Assembly: GCF_000732925.1 (NCBI RefSeq)
Contig: NZ_CP008953.1
Coordinates: 124,001 to 188,000, forward strand
Reading direction: 5' to 3'
DNA: 64,000 nt
Source: Amycolatopsis japonica
Lineage (GTDB): Bacteria > Actinomycetota > Actinomycetes > Mycobacteriales > Pseudonocardiaceae
Each line of letters begins with the position of its first letter. Within the stretch, counting starts at the first letter, position 1. Under the pieces are notes generated by a model. That model was not told the origin of the DNA. It ran no database searches and saw only the letters and a program-made list of their open reading frames with translations. Positions 49,483-58,440 of this stretch are shown here, one piece after another. The position numbers and the translations under genes are program-made.

Positions 49483-51681
49483 GTGGTTGACCTGTTGCAG
49501 GTCGTCGTGGACGAAGCCGCGAAGGCGGCCGCGACCTCGGCGGTGGGCGCCGTGTCCACGGCCGGGCGGAACGTGGTGTCCCTGCTCAAGGAACGGCTCG
49601 GGACCGGTGATTCCGGAAAGGACGCGCTGAGTTCCCGTGCCCTCGCCGCCGCCCGCGCGGACAAGGAATGGGCGGACCGCCTGATCGAAGCGGTGTCGGA
49701 ACTCCATTCCGAAAACGCGTCGACGGCCACGGCCGGTATCGAGAACTTCCGCAACCACTTGGCCATACTCGCCGACCCGCCCCGGACGGGGCTGAAACTG
49801 ATCGTCGGCCCCGGCGGTTCGGGTAAGACCGAACTCGCCCGCCAGATCGCCGACCGGGTCCAAGCGGACTTCCCGTCGGGCCGGGTCGAAGTGTCGCTCG
49901 CCCGGTATCGCGACGGCGACGAATTCGACGCCGCGGCCGTGAAGCGGTACGTGCTCGAGGAATTCGGGATCCCCCGCGGCGAGATCCCGGTCGACGACGA
50001 ACAACTGGACCGGCAGTTCCTGTCGGTGCTGGTCACCAGGTCGTTCGTGCTGATCCTGGACGACGTCGAGCTGGCGGCCGAACTGGCCTTGTTCACCCGC
50101 TTCCGCACCAGCCTCGTGCTGGCGACGGCTTCGCGGTACGGCCGCGAGCTGAAGGCGTGCGATCCCCAAGCCATCGAGCTCCGAGGGCTCGACCAAGAGG
50201 GTGCGCGCCAGCTGCTCACCGACTTCTGCGGCAAGGTCCGGCCATCGGGGGAACCGGTCGAGAGCGATCTGCTGATCGGGCTCTGCGACCGGATGCCGCT
50301 CGCACTCCGCGAGGTCGGCGTCACCCTGGCCGGTCGCGCCGGGGAGACCAGGCCGGTCGCCGCGCTGCTCGACGAGTACCGCGCGACCGGCGTCGTCGAC
50401 GCCGAAGGCGTCATCCAGGACTCCCTGCGGCGGACGTTCGCTCGGCTGTCGGACGCCGCCGTCGAGGCCTGTGCTCTGCTGGCAGAGCATCCCGGCGGGT
50501 TCTTCACCAGGGCCACCGCGGCGGCGATGACCGGCGACCCGAAGGTCCTCGACGAACTGATCGCCGCGCAGCTGACCCATCAGTTCGGTGACTGGTATTC
50601 GCTGACAATCCTGGTGGGGCAGTACGCGCGCGGGCTGACGGCGGATCGGAACGCGGGCTTCGACCGTCTGCTCGCCCATGTCCGGGACACCGCGGTCGCG
50701 GCGGATTTCCGCGAGAACCCCCAGCGACTGCGCACCTACGTCGTTCCCTCGAAGCGGACTTGGGACCTGCCGGTCGATCACATCGATTGGCTGGAGTGGC
50801 ATCGCACGCTGATCGGCGAACTGGTGAAGCTCGCTTGGCTGCGCCATCGCCACAAGGAAGCCTTGCAGCTGGCCGGAGCCTTCGAAGCGCTCGTGAACAA
50901 ACGGGGCTACTGGCGCGAATTCGTCGAGATCAGCGACTGGGCGGTGAAAGCCGTCGAAGCCGATAAGGACGCGAAGCCCGGTCAGCTGCCGCGGGCACTG
51001 ATGATGCGGGGCAAGGCCCGCTTCCTGGCTCGCTGGTTCCCCGCCGCGCGCGAGGATCTCGACAGGGCGGCCGAAATCCTCGCCGGTCCGGCGGTCGGCA
51101 TCGCGGAACGCCGATGGCACACGCTGCGGGCGTCGCTGGCGGAGTTCCGGGGACGGTTCCACGAAGAGCACGCGGATCTGCTCGTCCATCGTCGGGCCGG
51201 GAAAGCGGAGATCGATCGGGAACTCGGGGAGGCCGCGCGGCAGCTCCGGCTCGCGTGCGCGATCAGCACCGAGCTCGAGGACGGTCCTGCGCTCGCCATC
51301 CATCCCAGAATGCTCGCCAACGTCCTGATCAAGCTCGGCGAACCGAACGAGGCGATCGCCGTCCTCGGCACGATGAGCGCCGAAGGACGCAACCGGGCAC
51401 GGGTGGAAATGGTCTATGCCAACGCTTATCTGGCGCTCGGCGAACTCTCCGAGGCGCGAGCGCGGTTCGCGTCCGCCTGGAATCAGCTGACGTCCCAGCG
51501 GGCCACGCAATACGCCTGGGAGCTCAGGGAACTGCAGGCGCGCCTGATGACCGCCGAGCGCGATCCCGGCGCGATCGACGTATGGGGGCGGCTCGCCTAC
51601 GACGCCACCCAGATCGGTCACCCGCGAGCCGACCGGTACTTCACCGCACTCGAATCGTCACCGCCCGATCGCCGACGCTGA
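49483..51681 (+). CDS. STAND-type NTPase with TPR-like C-terminal region
   Basis: A 732-residue protein. Residues 1-75 form a helical effector-associated-like region (LLQVVVDEAAKAAATSAVGA). The NTPase domain (about 100-370) has Walker A GPGGSGKTE (about 108), Walker B FVLILDDVEL (about 190) and a sensor region. Residues about 400-720 are helical repeats resembling TPRs (YANAYLALGELSEARARFA). STAND proteins act as signal-triggered switches, including in phage defence and apoptosis-like systems. GTG 49483 follows GAGGGGGAGG. It overlaps the end of the convergent glycosyltransferase-like gene by 41 bp. The N-terminal domain is not one I can name, so the effector is unknown. Confidence 0.78.
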   Translation: MVDLLQVVVDEAAKAAATSAVGAVSTAGRNVVSLLKERLGTGDSGKDALSSRALAAARADKEWADRLIEAVSELHSENASTATAGIENFRNHLAILADPPRTGLKLIVGPGGSGKTELARQIADRVQADFPSGRVEVSLARYRDGDEFDAAAVKRYVLEEFGIPRGEIPVDDEQLDRQFLSVLVTRSFVLILDDVELAAELALFTRFRTSLVLATASRYGRELKACDPQAIELRGLDQEGARQLLTDFCGKVRPSGEPVESDLLIGLCDRMPLALREVGVTLAGRAGETRPVAALLDEYRATGVVDAEGVIQDSLRRTFARLSDAAVEACALLAEHPGGFFTRATAAAMTGDPKVLDELIAAQLTHQFGDWYSLTILVGQYARGLTADRNAGFDRLLAHVRDTAVAADFRENPQRLRTYVVPSKRTWDLPVDHIDWLEWHRTLIGELVKLAWLRHRHKEALQLAGAFEALVNKRGYWREFVEISDWAVKAVEADKDAKPGQLPRALMMRGKARFLARWFPAAREDLDRAAEILAGPAVGIAERRWHTLRASLAEFRGRFHEEHADLLVHRRAGKAEIDRELGEAARQLRLACAISTELEDGPALAIHPRMLANVLIKLGEPNEAIAVLGTMSAEGRNRARVEMVYANAYLALGELSEARARFASAWNQLTSQRATQYAWELRELQARLMTAERDPGAIDVWGRLAYDATQIGHPRADRYFTALESSPPDRRR

Positions 51682-53286
51682 GCGGTTCGGCGGGCGGCAA
51701 CCGGTCCAGATAAACCAGCGACGCGCCGATCAGCGGATCGATCGTGCGGTCGGTCAAGGTCAGTTCCCGCCGGACACCGTCACGCGTTCGGACCAGGCAC
51801 GTGCTCCGGCCGACGGTCGCCGCGGCCACGGCGGCGTCCGGCCACTGGCGGAGGATCTCCTCGGACCACCGGGGAAAGTGGTCGACGTCCTGATCGTCCA
51901 GCCTGCGGTAAACGATCCTCGCGGTGGACAGCTGCCGCAGCGTCGCCCGGGTTTCGTGCGCCACCAGGTGTTTGTCCGCGAGGTCGTGCCGACGGCCGGT
52001 GCTCGGGAACCGCACGATCTTCGTCGCCGCCCCGGCTTCCTCGGTGCCGACGACGAAGGTGGCGACTTCCCGCGGTTCGACGTCGGGCACGTCGTGGGGC
52101 GGGAAGGAGGCTTCGGTCGCGGGCTCGGAAAGCTTCATCAACCGGTACAGCCGTGGCCGCAGCAGTTCGGCGGACAGGTCCGCGGCACCGACGGCCTGTT
52201 TCACCACGGCCGCGTGGTCGCCGGGGCTGTGCCGCCGGATCGCGAGATCGATCCGAGGCCCCAGTGCCTCGTCCGGATCGAGCCGCGCGGTTCGTTCGGC
52301 GAGCGCCGCGATGGGGGAGCCGGGAACCACGGTCTCACCGCCGTCACCGATCAGGAGCAGGGGCCGGTCGACCGCGGCGGCGTACAGCGCCAGCGAACCG
52401 AAGTCCGAGATGACACACGAAGCGGCGGTGAGCGCGGCCTGCCAGCCGGCTTCGGGCGGAAGCACCTGGAGGCCCGCTTGGCGTGCCTCGGAGAGCCACG
52501 CGTCGACCTGCCAAGGGCTGTGGGCCGAGGTGATTCCCGGATGGAGCACGGCGCAGCAGCGATAGCCGTCGTACTCGAGCTCGGAGACCAGCCGCAGCGG
52601 GAGATCGGGCACCGTCCCCAGTAGTGAACCGGGACCCCAAGTGGAGGCGATGACCACCAGGGTGTGGCCGTGCGCCCCGAACGCGGCGCGGTACGCGGGG
52701 GCGCGATGGATGCCCGCGCGCAGGCGGTCATGGCACGGGTCGCCGACCATCACCGCGCGTGCCGCCGCTTCGGGACCGGCTTCCCGCAGGTGGGCGCGCT
52801 GCTCGGGATGGGAGAGCGCGACCATGGCGGGGACGACCCGGCCGTCGCGGACGAGCCGGTCCGGATTCATCCCGGCGACCGTCCGGCTCCGCGGGTAGTA
52901 CTTCTGGTAGCCGATTCCATGGGGCACCAGGACGATCGGCGCGTCGAAGAGATGGAGATCGTCGTTCTCGCTCGCCGCGATAACCAGGTCGAAGCGGCTT
53001 TGGAGGGCTTGCCGCCACGGAACGACGGAGGCGCGGAGCGTGCCGAGGAATTCAGGAACGCCGGCGCCGAAGATCGCGGTGCTGTCCGCGTCGTAGGTGA
53101 AGACCAGCTGGAGCCGTCGATCGCTCTCGATCAGCGACAGGATGTCCAGCAACCTCGTCAGCGTCGTGACCGTGCGGACGACGACCAGGATCTTGCGTTC
53201 GACACCGATGGTGAGCCACTGGTCGAACTCGGGATCGACCGGGACCTTCGCCCAAAACGACGGGGGGGGGTACCTTTTTCGCGCAC
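51641..53286 (-). CDS. Glycosyltransferase-like (GT-B) protein with a frame-breaking G9 tract at its start
   Basis: An about 545-residue protein of GT-B type, similar in layout to CDP-glycerol glycerophosphotransferase-like enzymes. The N-terminal strand RKILVVVRTVTTLTRLL, LVPHGIGYQKYYP, then VIASTWGPGSLLG, CCAVLHPGITSAHSP, and SCVISDFGSLALYAAAVDRP near residue 285 fit a nucleotide-sugar-type fold. The open frame has no ATG or GTG until a TTG at 53152, which would cut off the first strand. A GTG at 53286 (overlapping the regulator stop as TAGTG) is one frame off, and adding one base to the G9 run (53262-53270) would restore it. So either phase variation or a sequencing error. The convergent NTPase gene overlaps the other end. 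Confidence 0.6.
53262..53270. repeat. G9 homopolymer at a gene start
   Basis: Nine consecutive G on the plus strand (C9 in the sense of the glycosyltransferase-like gene). Its length sets the frame between GTG 53286 and the downstream coding sequence; C10 gives a continuous protein MREKGTPPPSFWAKVPVD. Confidence 0.8.
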
Positions 53287-53912
53287 TACCTGTCCCGGCG
53301 CGCGATCCATGCCGCGGCCTGCGTGCGGCGCTGCATGCCCAGCTTCGCGAGCACGGACGTCACGTAGTTCTTCACCGTCTTTTCGGCGAGGAACAGGCGC
53401 TCGGCGATCTCGCGGTTGGACATGCCCTGCCCGATCAGGTCCAGCACCTCGCGCTCGCGTTCGGTGAGGGAGCCGAGTTCGTCCTCGGGCGGATGCCGCA
53501 GCTTGTCGAGCACCCGCGCCGTCGACAGCGGGTCGAGCAGCGACCGGCCCGCCGCGACCTCGCGGACCGCGTTGACGACGTCCTGGCCGCGGACCTGTTT
53601 CAGCAGGTACCCGGCCGCGCCCGCCATGATCGCGCCGACCATGGCCTCCTCGTCGTCGAACGCGGTCAGCATCAGGCACTGCGGCGGGTTCGGCTTCGAG
53701 CGCAGCTCACGGCAGAGCGCGATGCCGTCGCCGTCGCCGAGCCGCACGTCGACCACGGCGACGTCCGGCTCGACGTGCATCGCCACGGCGAGGGCCTCGT
53801 CGACCCCGCTCGCTTCGGCGACGACCTCGATGTCGGGCTCGTCGGTGAGCAGGTCACGCAGACCGCGCCGCACCACCTCGTGGTCGTCGATGAGCAGCAC
53901 CTGGATCGGCAT
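53286..53912 (-). CDS. NarL/DevR-type response regulator
   Basis: A 208-residue regulator. The receiver has the acidic pair IDDHEVV, phospho-acceptor in VAVVDVRLGDGDG (Asp about 55), Thr in MLTAFDDEEA and Lys in GYLLKQVRG. The LuxR-type HTH at about 145-205 (LTEREREVLDLIGQGMSNREIA, AEKTVKNYVTSVLAKLGM) is canonical and similar to DosR. No kinase adjoins it; the GAF kinase at the end of the cyd operon is a possible partner. Its TAG overlaps the proposed GTG of the next gene (TAGTG), so the two are probably coupled. Confidence 0.9.
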   Translation of the reverse strand: MPIQVLLIDDHEVVRRGLRDLLTDEPDIEVVAEASGVDEALAVAMHVEPDVAVVDVRLGDGDGIALCRELRSKPNPPQCLMLTAFDDEEAMVGAIMAGAAGYLLKQVRGQDVVNAVREVAAGRSLLDPLSTARVLDKLRHPPEDELGSLTEREREVLDLIGQGMSNREIAERLFLAEKTVKNYVTSVLAKLGMQRRTQAAAWIARRDR

Positions 53913-53921
53913 ACCCCCACG

Positions 53922-54804
53922 TTACTTCGTCGCCTTGGCGACGGGAGACGCGAGGAACCGGGTGTCCGGTACGAGGCCGCCCATCCATTCCTCGGCGAAG
54001 TCCTCGACGATCACCGGATCGGGTTCGTTCCCGTACCGCTCGATATGCCAGGCGGCGAACGGGCGAGCCATTTCGGCCGGGTCCGCGTCGTCGAAGAAGG
54101 TCCGGTATGGCGGAAGCGGCGTCTTCCGTTTCTTCAGTGTCGCCTCGAGATCCTCGCGCCGGCGCTGGAAGCGGTACCAGTCGTCCAGCACGGTTCGTGA
54201 TTCATCGCCGTTCACCAGGAAACCGCAGCCGACCAGGCCGGTCAGCCGCTCGGTGTCGGTCACCATCCGCGGCTCGGCGTCGCCGTGCTTCTTCCGCCAC
54301 GCTTCGGCGGCTTGCTCGACGTCGTCGTAGACCCCGCCGCCCGCCGGCTCGCAGAGACCCGACATGTCGACGTCGAACAGGTATACGCCGGGATGGCCGT
54401 AGGCCGCGATCACGGCGAGGCGGGTGCCGTAGACGTCTCGCATCTCCCAGACGTCACCGGTCGCTTCGATGTTCGCCAGTGAGCGCGGCCATTCCGAAAG
54501 GCCCGTGGACGCCGCGTTGACGCGGGTGATCGAAGAGCGCAGCACCGGCACCACGCCGGGTGCCGAGATCGCGAGCAGGCCGTGAAGGAACCGCCACAGT
54601 GCTTCAGACGGTTCCGTCCTGGCCAGCACGGATACCTCGCCGACGAGGCGGCGAAGAACAGGTCGAAGTCGAGGCCGTCGTTCTCCTCGTCGAGGACACG
54701 TTTCAGCTCGGCCCCGAGCAGTTCACCGGTCGCCTGCTCGGCGATTTCGGCTTCTTGCTCTTCTTGTTCTTCTTCTTGGGCTTCCGGCCACGTGATACGG
54801 GCAT
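53922..54804 (-). pseudogene. Frameshifted gene of unknown function (basic N-terminus, DUF-like body)
   Basis: Three overlapping reading frames together make one plausible protein. Frame 1 begins at ATG 54804 (MPVSRGRKPKKKNKKSKKPK) and soon stops. Frame 2 continues as ELLGAELKRVLDEENDGLDF (about 54735-54660). Frame 3 continues as RRLVGEVSVLARTEPSEALW and stays open to 53922 for a further 235 residues (ADPAEMARPFAAWHIERYG, PDPVIVEDFAEEWMGGLVP). Each switch needs one base to be restored. Either two real -1 mutations or two errors are present. It sits 9 bp behind the M14 peptidase gene and is probably co-transcribed with it. The intact family is unknown to me. Confidence 0.5.
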
Positions 54805-54813
54805 ACCCGCACG

Positions 54814-57336
54814 TTACTTCGGGGCCGCCCAGTAAATCGCCTTGGCCACCTGCGAGTACAAGCCCTTCGGGTGATCGCGGAACAACGGTTCGGTGCCGAA
54901 CAGCACGGCCCGCCCGCCGAGCCCGGTGGTCCCGGACACGACGGCCGCCTGACCGGCAGCCTGCAGCGGCCCGCCCGTCCCGTCGTCCCGGGTCCGCCAA
55001 TGCCCCGCGACCAGGGGATTCCCGCTAGCGTAGCGCTGCTCGACGGTAACCGAGGAGCCGAGATCGGTGAACCAGAACGGCCCGTAGACGAACGAGTCCG
55101 GCAGCGCGCCGGTACCCACCGGGCCGGTCCCGTTGACGACCGAGACGACGCCGTTCCCGTCTTCCCAGCCCGCCACCGGACGTGCTTCGAGAAGTCCCAC
55201 GTCCGTGTTGAACCGCGCGCCCGTGGCACCGCGGGTGACCACGCCGCCGCGCGCGAGGAAGGCGCGCAAACCGTCCTTCGCCGCCGGAGTGAGGTCGGTG
55301 TACCGCAGTCCGGAAGAGACGAACAGCAGGTCCACCCGTGACCAGTCGAAGCCCGCGTTGAGCACCGCCGCCGACACCGGCCGCACGTCGAAGCCCATGT
55401 CCCGCAGCGCTTTCAGCTCGTCCGCCCCGACGGCGGCCGCGATCGTCTTGCGGCTCAACGGGGTCGCCGTCCCGCGTGCCTCGGTGAATCGGACGCCGTA
55501 GCGGTCCGCCACCTCCGCGGCGGCGGGGCGTGCCGACGCCGGAACGACGATCGTGCCGTCGTCCGTGCGGCCGAGGGCGAGGCCTCGGTTCAGCAGGTCG
55601 TTGACCGCGCTGACGTCCTTGGCGTCGACCAGCTTCAGCGCGAGATCCCGGCCAGGCGCGGCGTCGACGCCACCGGTCGGCGACGCCGCGACGACGTCGT
55701 GCGTACGGACGTCGAGCCTGCCCTGCTTCACGATGTCGACCGAGGCGCCCCAGAGCAGGCGATGGCTCCAGCCGGAGATGTCGTACATGACCGGCACCTT
55801 TGCCGAGATGTCGCTGCCCTGCTCCAGCATCACGTTCGCCAGCCCGCGTTTCGGCTGGTGCATGTCGACCACGTACGAACCGGCCGGATAGCGGCGTCCC
55901 GCCAGCGAGAACGGGCGATCGGCTTGGCGCACCCGGACGTCGTTGGCCACCAGATGGTCGACCAGCCGGGAAGCGGCGACGGCCGAACGCTGGTCGGCTC
56001 CGGCTGGGATGACGTACGCGCGCGGGAACTCCGTGCGGTAGCGGTCTTCCGGCCCGAAGCCGGGCACGAATCCGTCGGGGATCTCGCGCTGCGCTTCACC
56101 GGCCGTGCCGCGGCGGAACATCTCGATCTGGTTCGCGATGAGCTCGCCGCGGTTGCGGTCGACGTAGTTCAGGGTGCTGCCGATGGTGGCCTCGACGACC
56201 TCGGTGTTGATCACCGCGCGCCGCTGGAGCTCCGGCACCGGCTGCGTTTCGTAGTCCGCGTTGTTCACCCGCATCGGGATTTCGATCGTGAAGGACACCG
56301 CGCCGTGGTACATCGCGTACTGGGCCGTGTAGATCGGCGCCCAGCCGTCCCAGCTGCCGGGGTCGTAGTCGCGGAACGGGATCTCGGGCTTCGCCGTCTC
56401 GGGGCGCCCGATCGCCTTGACCGCCTGCTCCATGCCGAGCCCGTTGGCGTAGCCGTGCTTGATGTAGAGGTCGAAGTCGTAGTTCTGGCCGTGCGGCGGC
56501 GTGGTGGGCTCGATGAGCGTGTTCGCGACGTAGCCGTGTTCGTCCAGCATCATCAGCGGCTGCTTGCCGATCGCGATCCCGCGCATGGCCCGCACTTCGG
56601 GCTGCGACGCGGTGACGAAGTCGCGGTTGGGGTCGAAGCCCTGCGACGTCTGCCGCGTGCCGGCGACGCGGCCGTCCGGATTGGCCGTGACGTTGAAGTA
56701 GAAGCGGTTCCGCTTCAGCAGTTCGACGGTCTTGGGGTCGTTCGACGTCGCCAACTTCTCGATGACGCGGAGCGCGCCGTCGGTGCCTTCCCATTCGTTG
56801 CCGTGGATGTTGTTGTTGATCCACACCGGCGCCTTGTAGCCGTGGCGCAGGAACGGGTCGCGCGCGGCCCGCGCCGGGTCGTTCTCGATCAGCGACCGCC
56901 AAGCGTCCTGCCGTCGCGTCTCGGACCGGCTCTCCGGCGCGGTCAGCGTCACCAGGTAGAGGTCGCGGCCGAGCCCGGACTGCCCGGCGATCTCGACCGA
57001 GATCCGGTCACTGCGCGCCTGCAACGCGTTCAGCTTCGGCGCGATCGCGTGATACGGCGCGAGCCCGAGTTTGATCGACTTGTCGGCCGTGTTCTCCGGA
57101 TACACCCGCAGCTTCGTCTTGCGCGGATACCCCGAATGGTCACCCGCGACGTTCTCGCCCGCCGCGGCCCGCGCGACGCTCATCGGCTGGTCGGTCGCGG
57201 CCACCTCGTTGCGCTCCGGCCCGTTGCCGGGGTCGCGATGCGGCGACGTCGGCGGTGGCGCCGCGTACGCCGGCGCGGCGACCGCGCTCAGTGACAGCAT
57301 CAGGGCCAGGAACACGGTGCGAGCCGAACGCGACAA
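54814..57336 (-). CDS. Secreted M14-family metallocarboxypeptidase
   Basis: An 840-residue exported carboxypeptidase. The signal peptide is at 1-25. The M14 domain (about 85-430) has the zinc site N-I-H-G-N-E-W-E-G at about 175 (H and E ligands), NPDGRVAGTRQTSQGFDPNR and the catalytic Glu in SFTIEIPMRV (about 355). The C-terminal half (about 440-840) holds additional beta-rich domains, including a GATase-like fold (SRVDLLFVSSGLRYTDLTPA). TTG 57336 follows GGAGGTGG, which decides the start. M14 enzymes of this size in actinomycetes digest peptides in the surroundings. It is followed by the frameshifted gene at 54804. Confidence 0.92.
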   Translation of the reverse strand: MSRSARTVFLALMLSLSAVAAPAYAAPPPTSPHRDPGNGPERNEVAATDQPMSVARAAAGENVAGDHSGYPRKTKLRVYPENTADKSIKLGLAPYHAIAPKLNALQARSDRISVEIAGQSGLGRDLYLVTLTAPESRSETRRQDAWRSLIENDPARAARDPFLRHGYKAPVWINNNIHGNEWEGTDGALRVIEKLATSNDPKTVELLKRNRFYFNVTANPDGRVAGTRQTSQGFDPNRDFVTASQPEVRAMRGIAIGKQPLMMLDEHGYVANTLIEPTTPPHGQNYDFDLYIKHGYANGLGMEQAVKAIGRPETAKPEIPFRDYDPGSWDGWAPIYTAQYAMYHGAVSFTIEIPMRVNNADYETQPVPELQRRAVINTEVVEATIGSTLNYVDRNRGELIANQIEMFRRGTAGEAQREIPDGFVPGFGPEDRYRTEFPRAYVIPAGADQRSAVAASRLVDHLVANDVRVRQADRPFSLAGRRYPAGSYVVDMHQPKRGLANVMLEQGSDISAKVPVMYDISGWSHRLLWGASVDIVKQGRLDVRTHDVVAASPTGGVDAAPGRDLALKLVDAKDVSAVNDLLNRGLALGRTDDGTIVVPASARPAAAEVADRYGVRFTEARGTATPLSRKTIAAAVGADELKALRDMGFDVRPVSAAVLNAGFDWSRVDLLFVSSGLRYTDLTPAAKDGLRAFLARGGVVTRGATGARFNTDVGLLEARPVAGWEDGNGVVSVVNGTGPVGTGALPDSFVYGPFWFTDLGSSVTVEQRYASGNPLVAGHWRTRDDGTGGPLQAAGQAAVVSGTTGLGGRAVLFGTEPLFRDHPKGLYSQVAKAIYWAAPK

Positions 57337-57423
57337 GGGCCACCTCCAGGGACGTCGGCACAGTGTTTCCGGTCGGCCGAACGGCCCACAAGACCCGAAA
57401 GGCGGCTAATCGGGCGCGGGGAA

Positions 57424-58254
57424 CTACTTCTTCGGCTCGCAGGCGACGCCGTCGCCGTCCCGGTCGAGTTTGCGGTTGTAGCCGGGCTGGCCCGCGTACA
57501 ACGGCGCCGCTCCGGCCGCCCGCACGGCGTCGCAGTTCGCGTAGGACACCGTCTTGGGCGGATCCGGTTCGGCCGCCGCCGGCGGCGGGGTCGACTTCTT
57601 CGTGGTGGGCTCGGCCCGGGTGATCGGCGGGGCGACCGGCTGCTGCGGTGGCGTGACGGAGGTGGGCGGGGTGTCGATCTTGCCGAAGCAGGGCGGCCCC
57701 CAGAGCCCGTTCCCCGCCGTCCGCGCGGTGTCTTCGGCGGCCTGCAGCGCGGTGCCGATGGTCTTCTCGACCGCCCTGCTCGCGAATTTCGCGTAGCCCG
57801 CTTTGAGCGCGGTGGTGGCGTAGTCGCCACCGTTCACCATGCTCACCGATGCCAGCGCGACACCGGCCTCATCGGATACCGATCGAATGATGACCTCTTG
57901 GTCGGCCAGTGTGTTCTTTGCCCACGTGAGGGTTTCCTCGGCGAAGCATCCGTTCGTATTCGGAGGGGTCGTCAAACCGAGGATCCTGACGATTTTTTCG
58001 CCGTCGGGACCGGTCACCTTGACCGTGCCGGCGTCCACGATTTCGGCGACCCGGTAGGTGCTCGGAGCGGTGGACGAGGACGTCGGCGGGGTCGACGTCG
58101 CCTGGTCGGCACTTTTGGCCGCGACGGGCTGCTCTTGTTGTGGTTGTGGGGTTTTCCCGAAGACTGCGCCGAGAACGAAAAGTACCGAAAAGGCGGCGAG
58201 GACGATCATCATCCAGCGGGGCATCCGCTTGTCGCGGGAGGGACCGGTGTGCAT
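57424..58254 (-). CDS. Membrane-anchored nuclease-like protein with excalibur domain
   Basis: A 276-residue protein. An N-terminal membrane anchor (about 12-33, MPRWMMIVLAAFSVLFVLGA) is followed by a beta-barrel resembling thermonuclease (about 65-180: AEIVDAGTVKVTGPDGEKIV, RILGLTTPPNTNGCF, WAKNTLADQEVIIR), although not all classical catalytic residues are obvious. After a proline-rich linker comes one excalibur domain (YANCDAVRAAGAAPL.. DRDGDGVACE). Nuclease plus excalibur architecture is known for secreted DNases of actinobacteria. ATG 58254 follows GAGGAC. Confidence 0.82.
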   Translation of the reverse strand: MHTGPSRDKRMPRWMMIVLAAFSVLFVLGAVFGKTPQPQQEQPVAAKSADQATSTPPTSSSTAPSTYRVAEIVDAGTVKVTGPDGEKIVRILGLTTPPNTNGCFAEETLTWAKNTLADQEVIIRSVSDEAGVALASVSMVNGGDYATTALKAGYAKFASRAVEKTIGTALQAAEDTARTAGNGLWGPPCFGKIDTPPTSVTPPQQPVAPPITRAEPTTKKSTPPPAAAEPDPPKTVSYANCDAVRAAGAAPLYAGQPGYNRKLDRDGDGVACEPKK

Positions 58255-58394
58255 GGGCGTCCTCGGGATTCTTGCTTCGGGTGAGCTTCGCCGGTTTTTG
58301 TCGTTCCCCCGGCGAATGGTGTTACATGCTCGGCTTTTCCGTCACGAAGCGGCCACGAACGGGTCACCGTCGGCATTCGGGCGTTACGCGAACG

Positions 58395-58404
58395 GTGACG
58401 TCAC
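58395..58404. promoter_or_regulatory. GTGACGTCAC palindrome in a divergent promoter region
   Basis: A perfect 10-bp palindrome about 37 bp before the ATG at 58441 and between two divergent genes. It might be an operator; no matching regulator is nearby. The rest of 58255-58440 holds no other recognisable signal. Confidence 0.25.
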
Positions 58405-58440
58405 GATCCACCGGTAGACGCTTCGAGAAAAGGAAACGAA

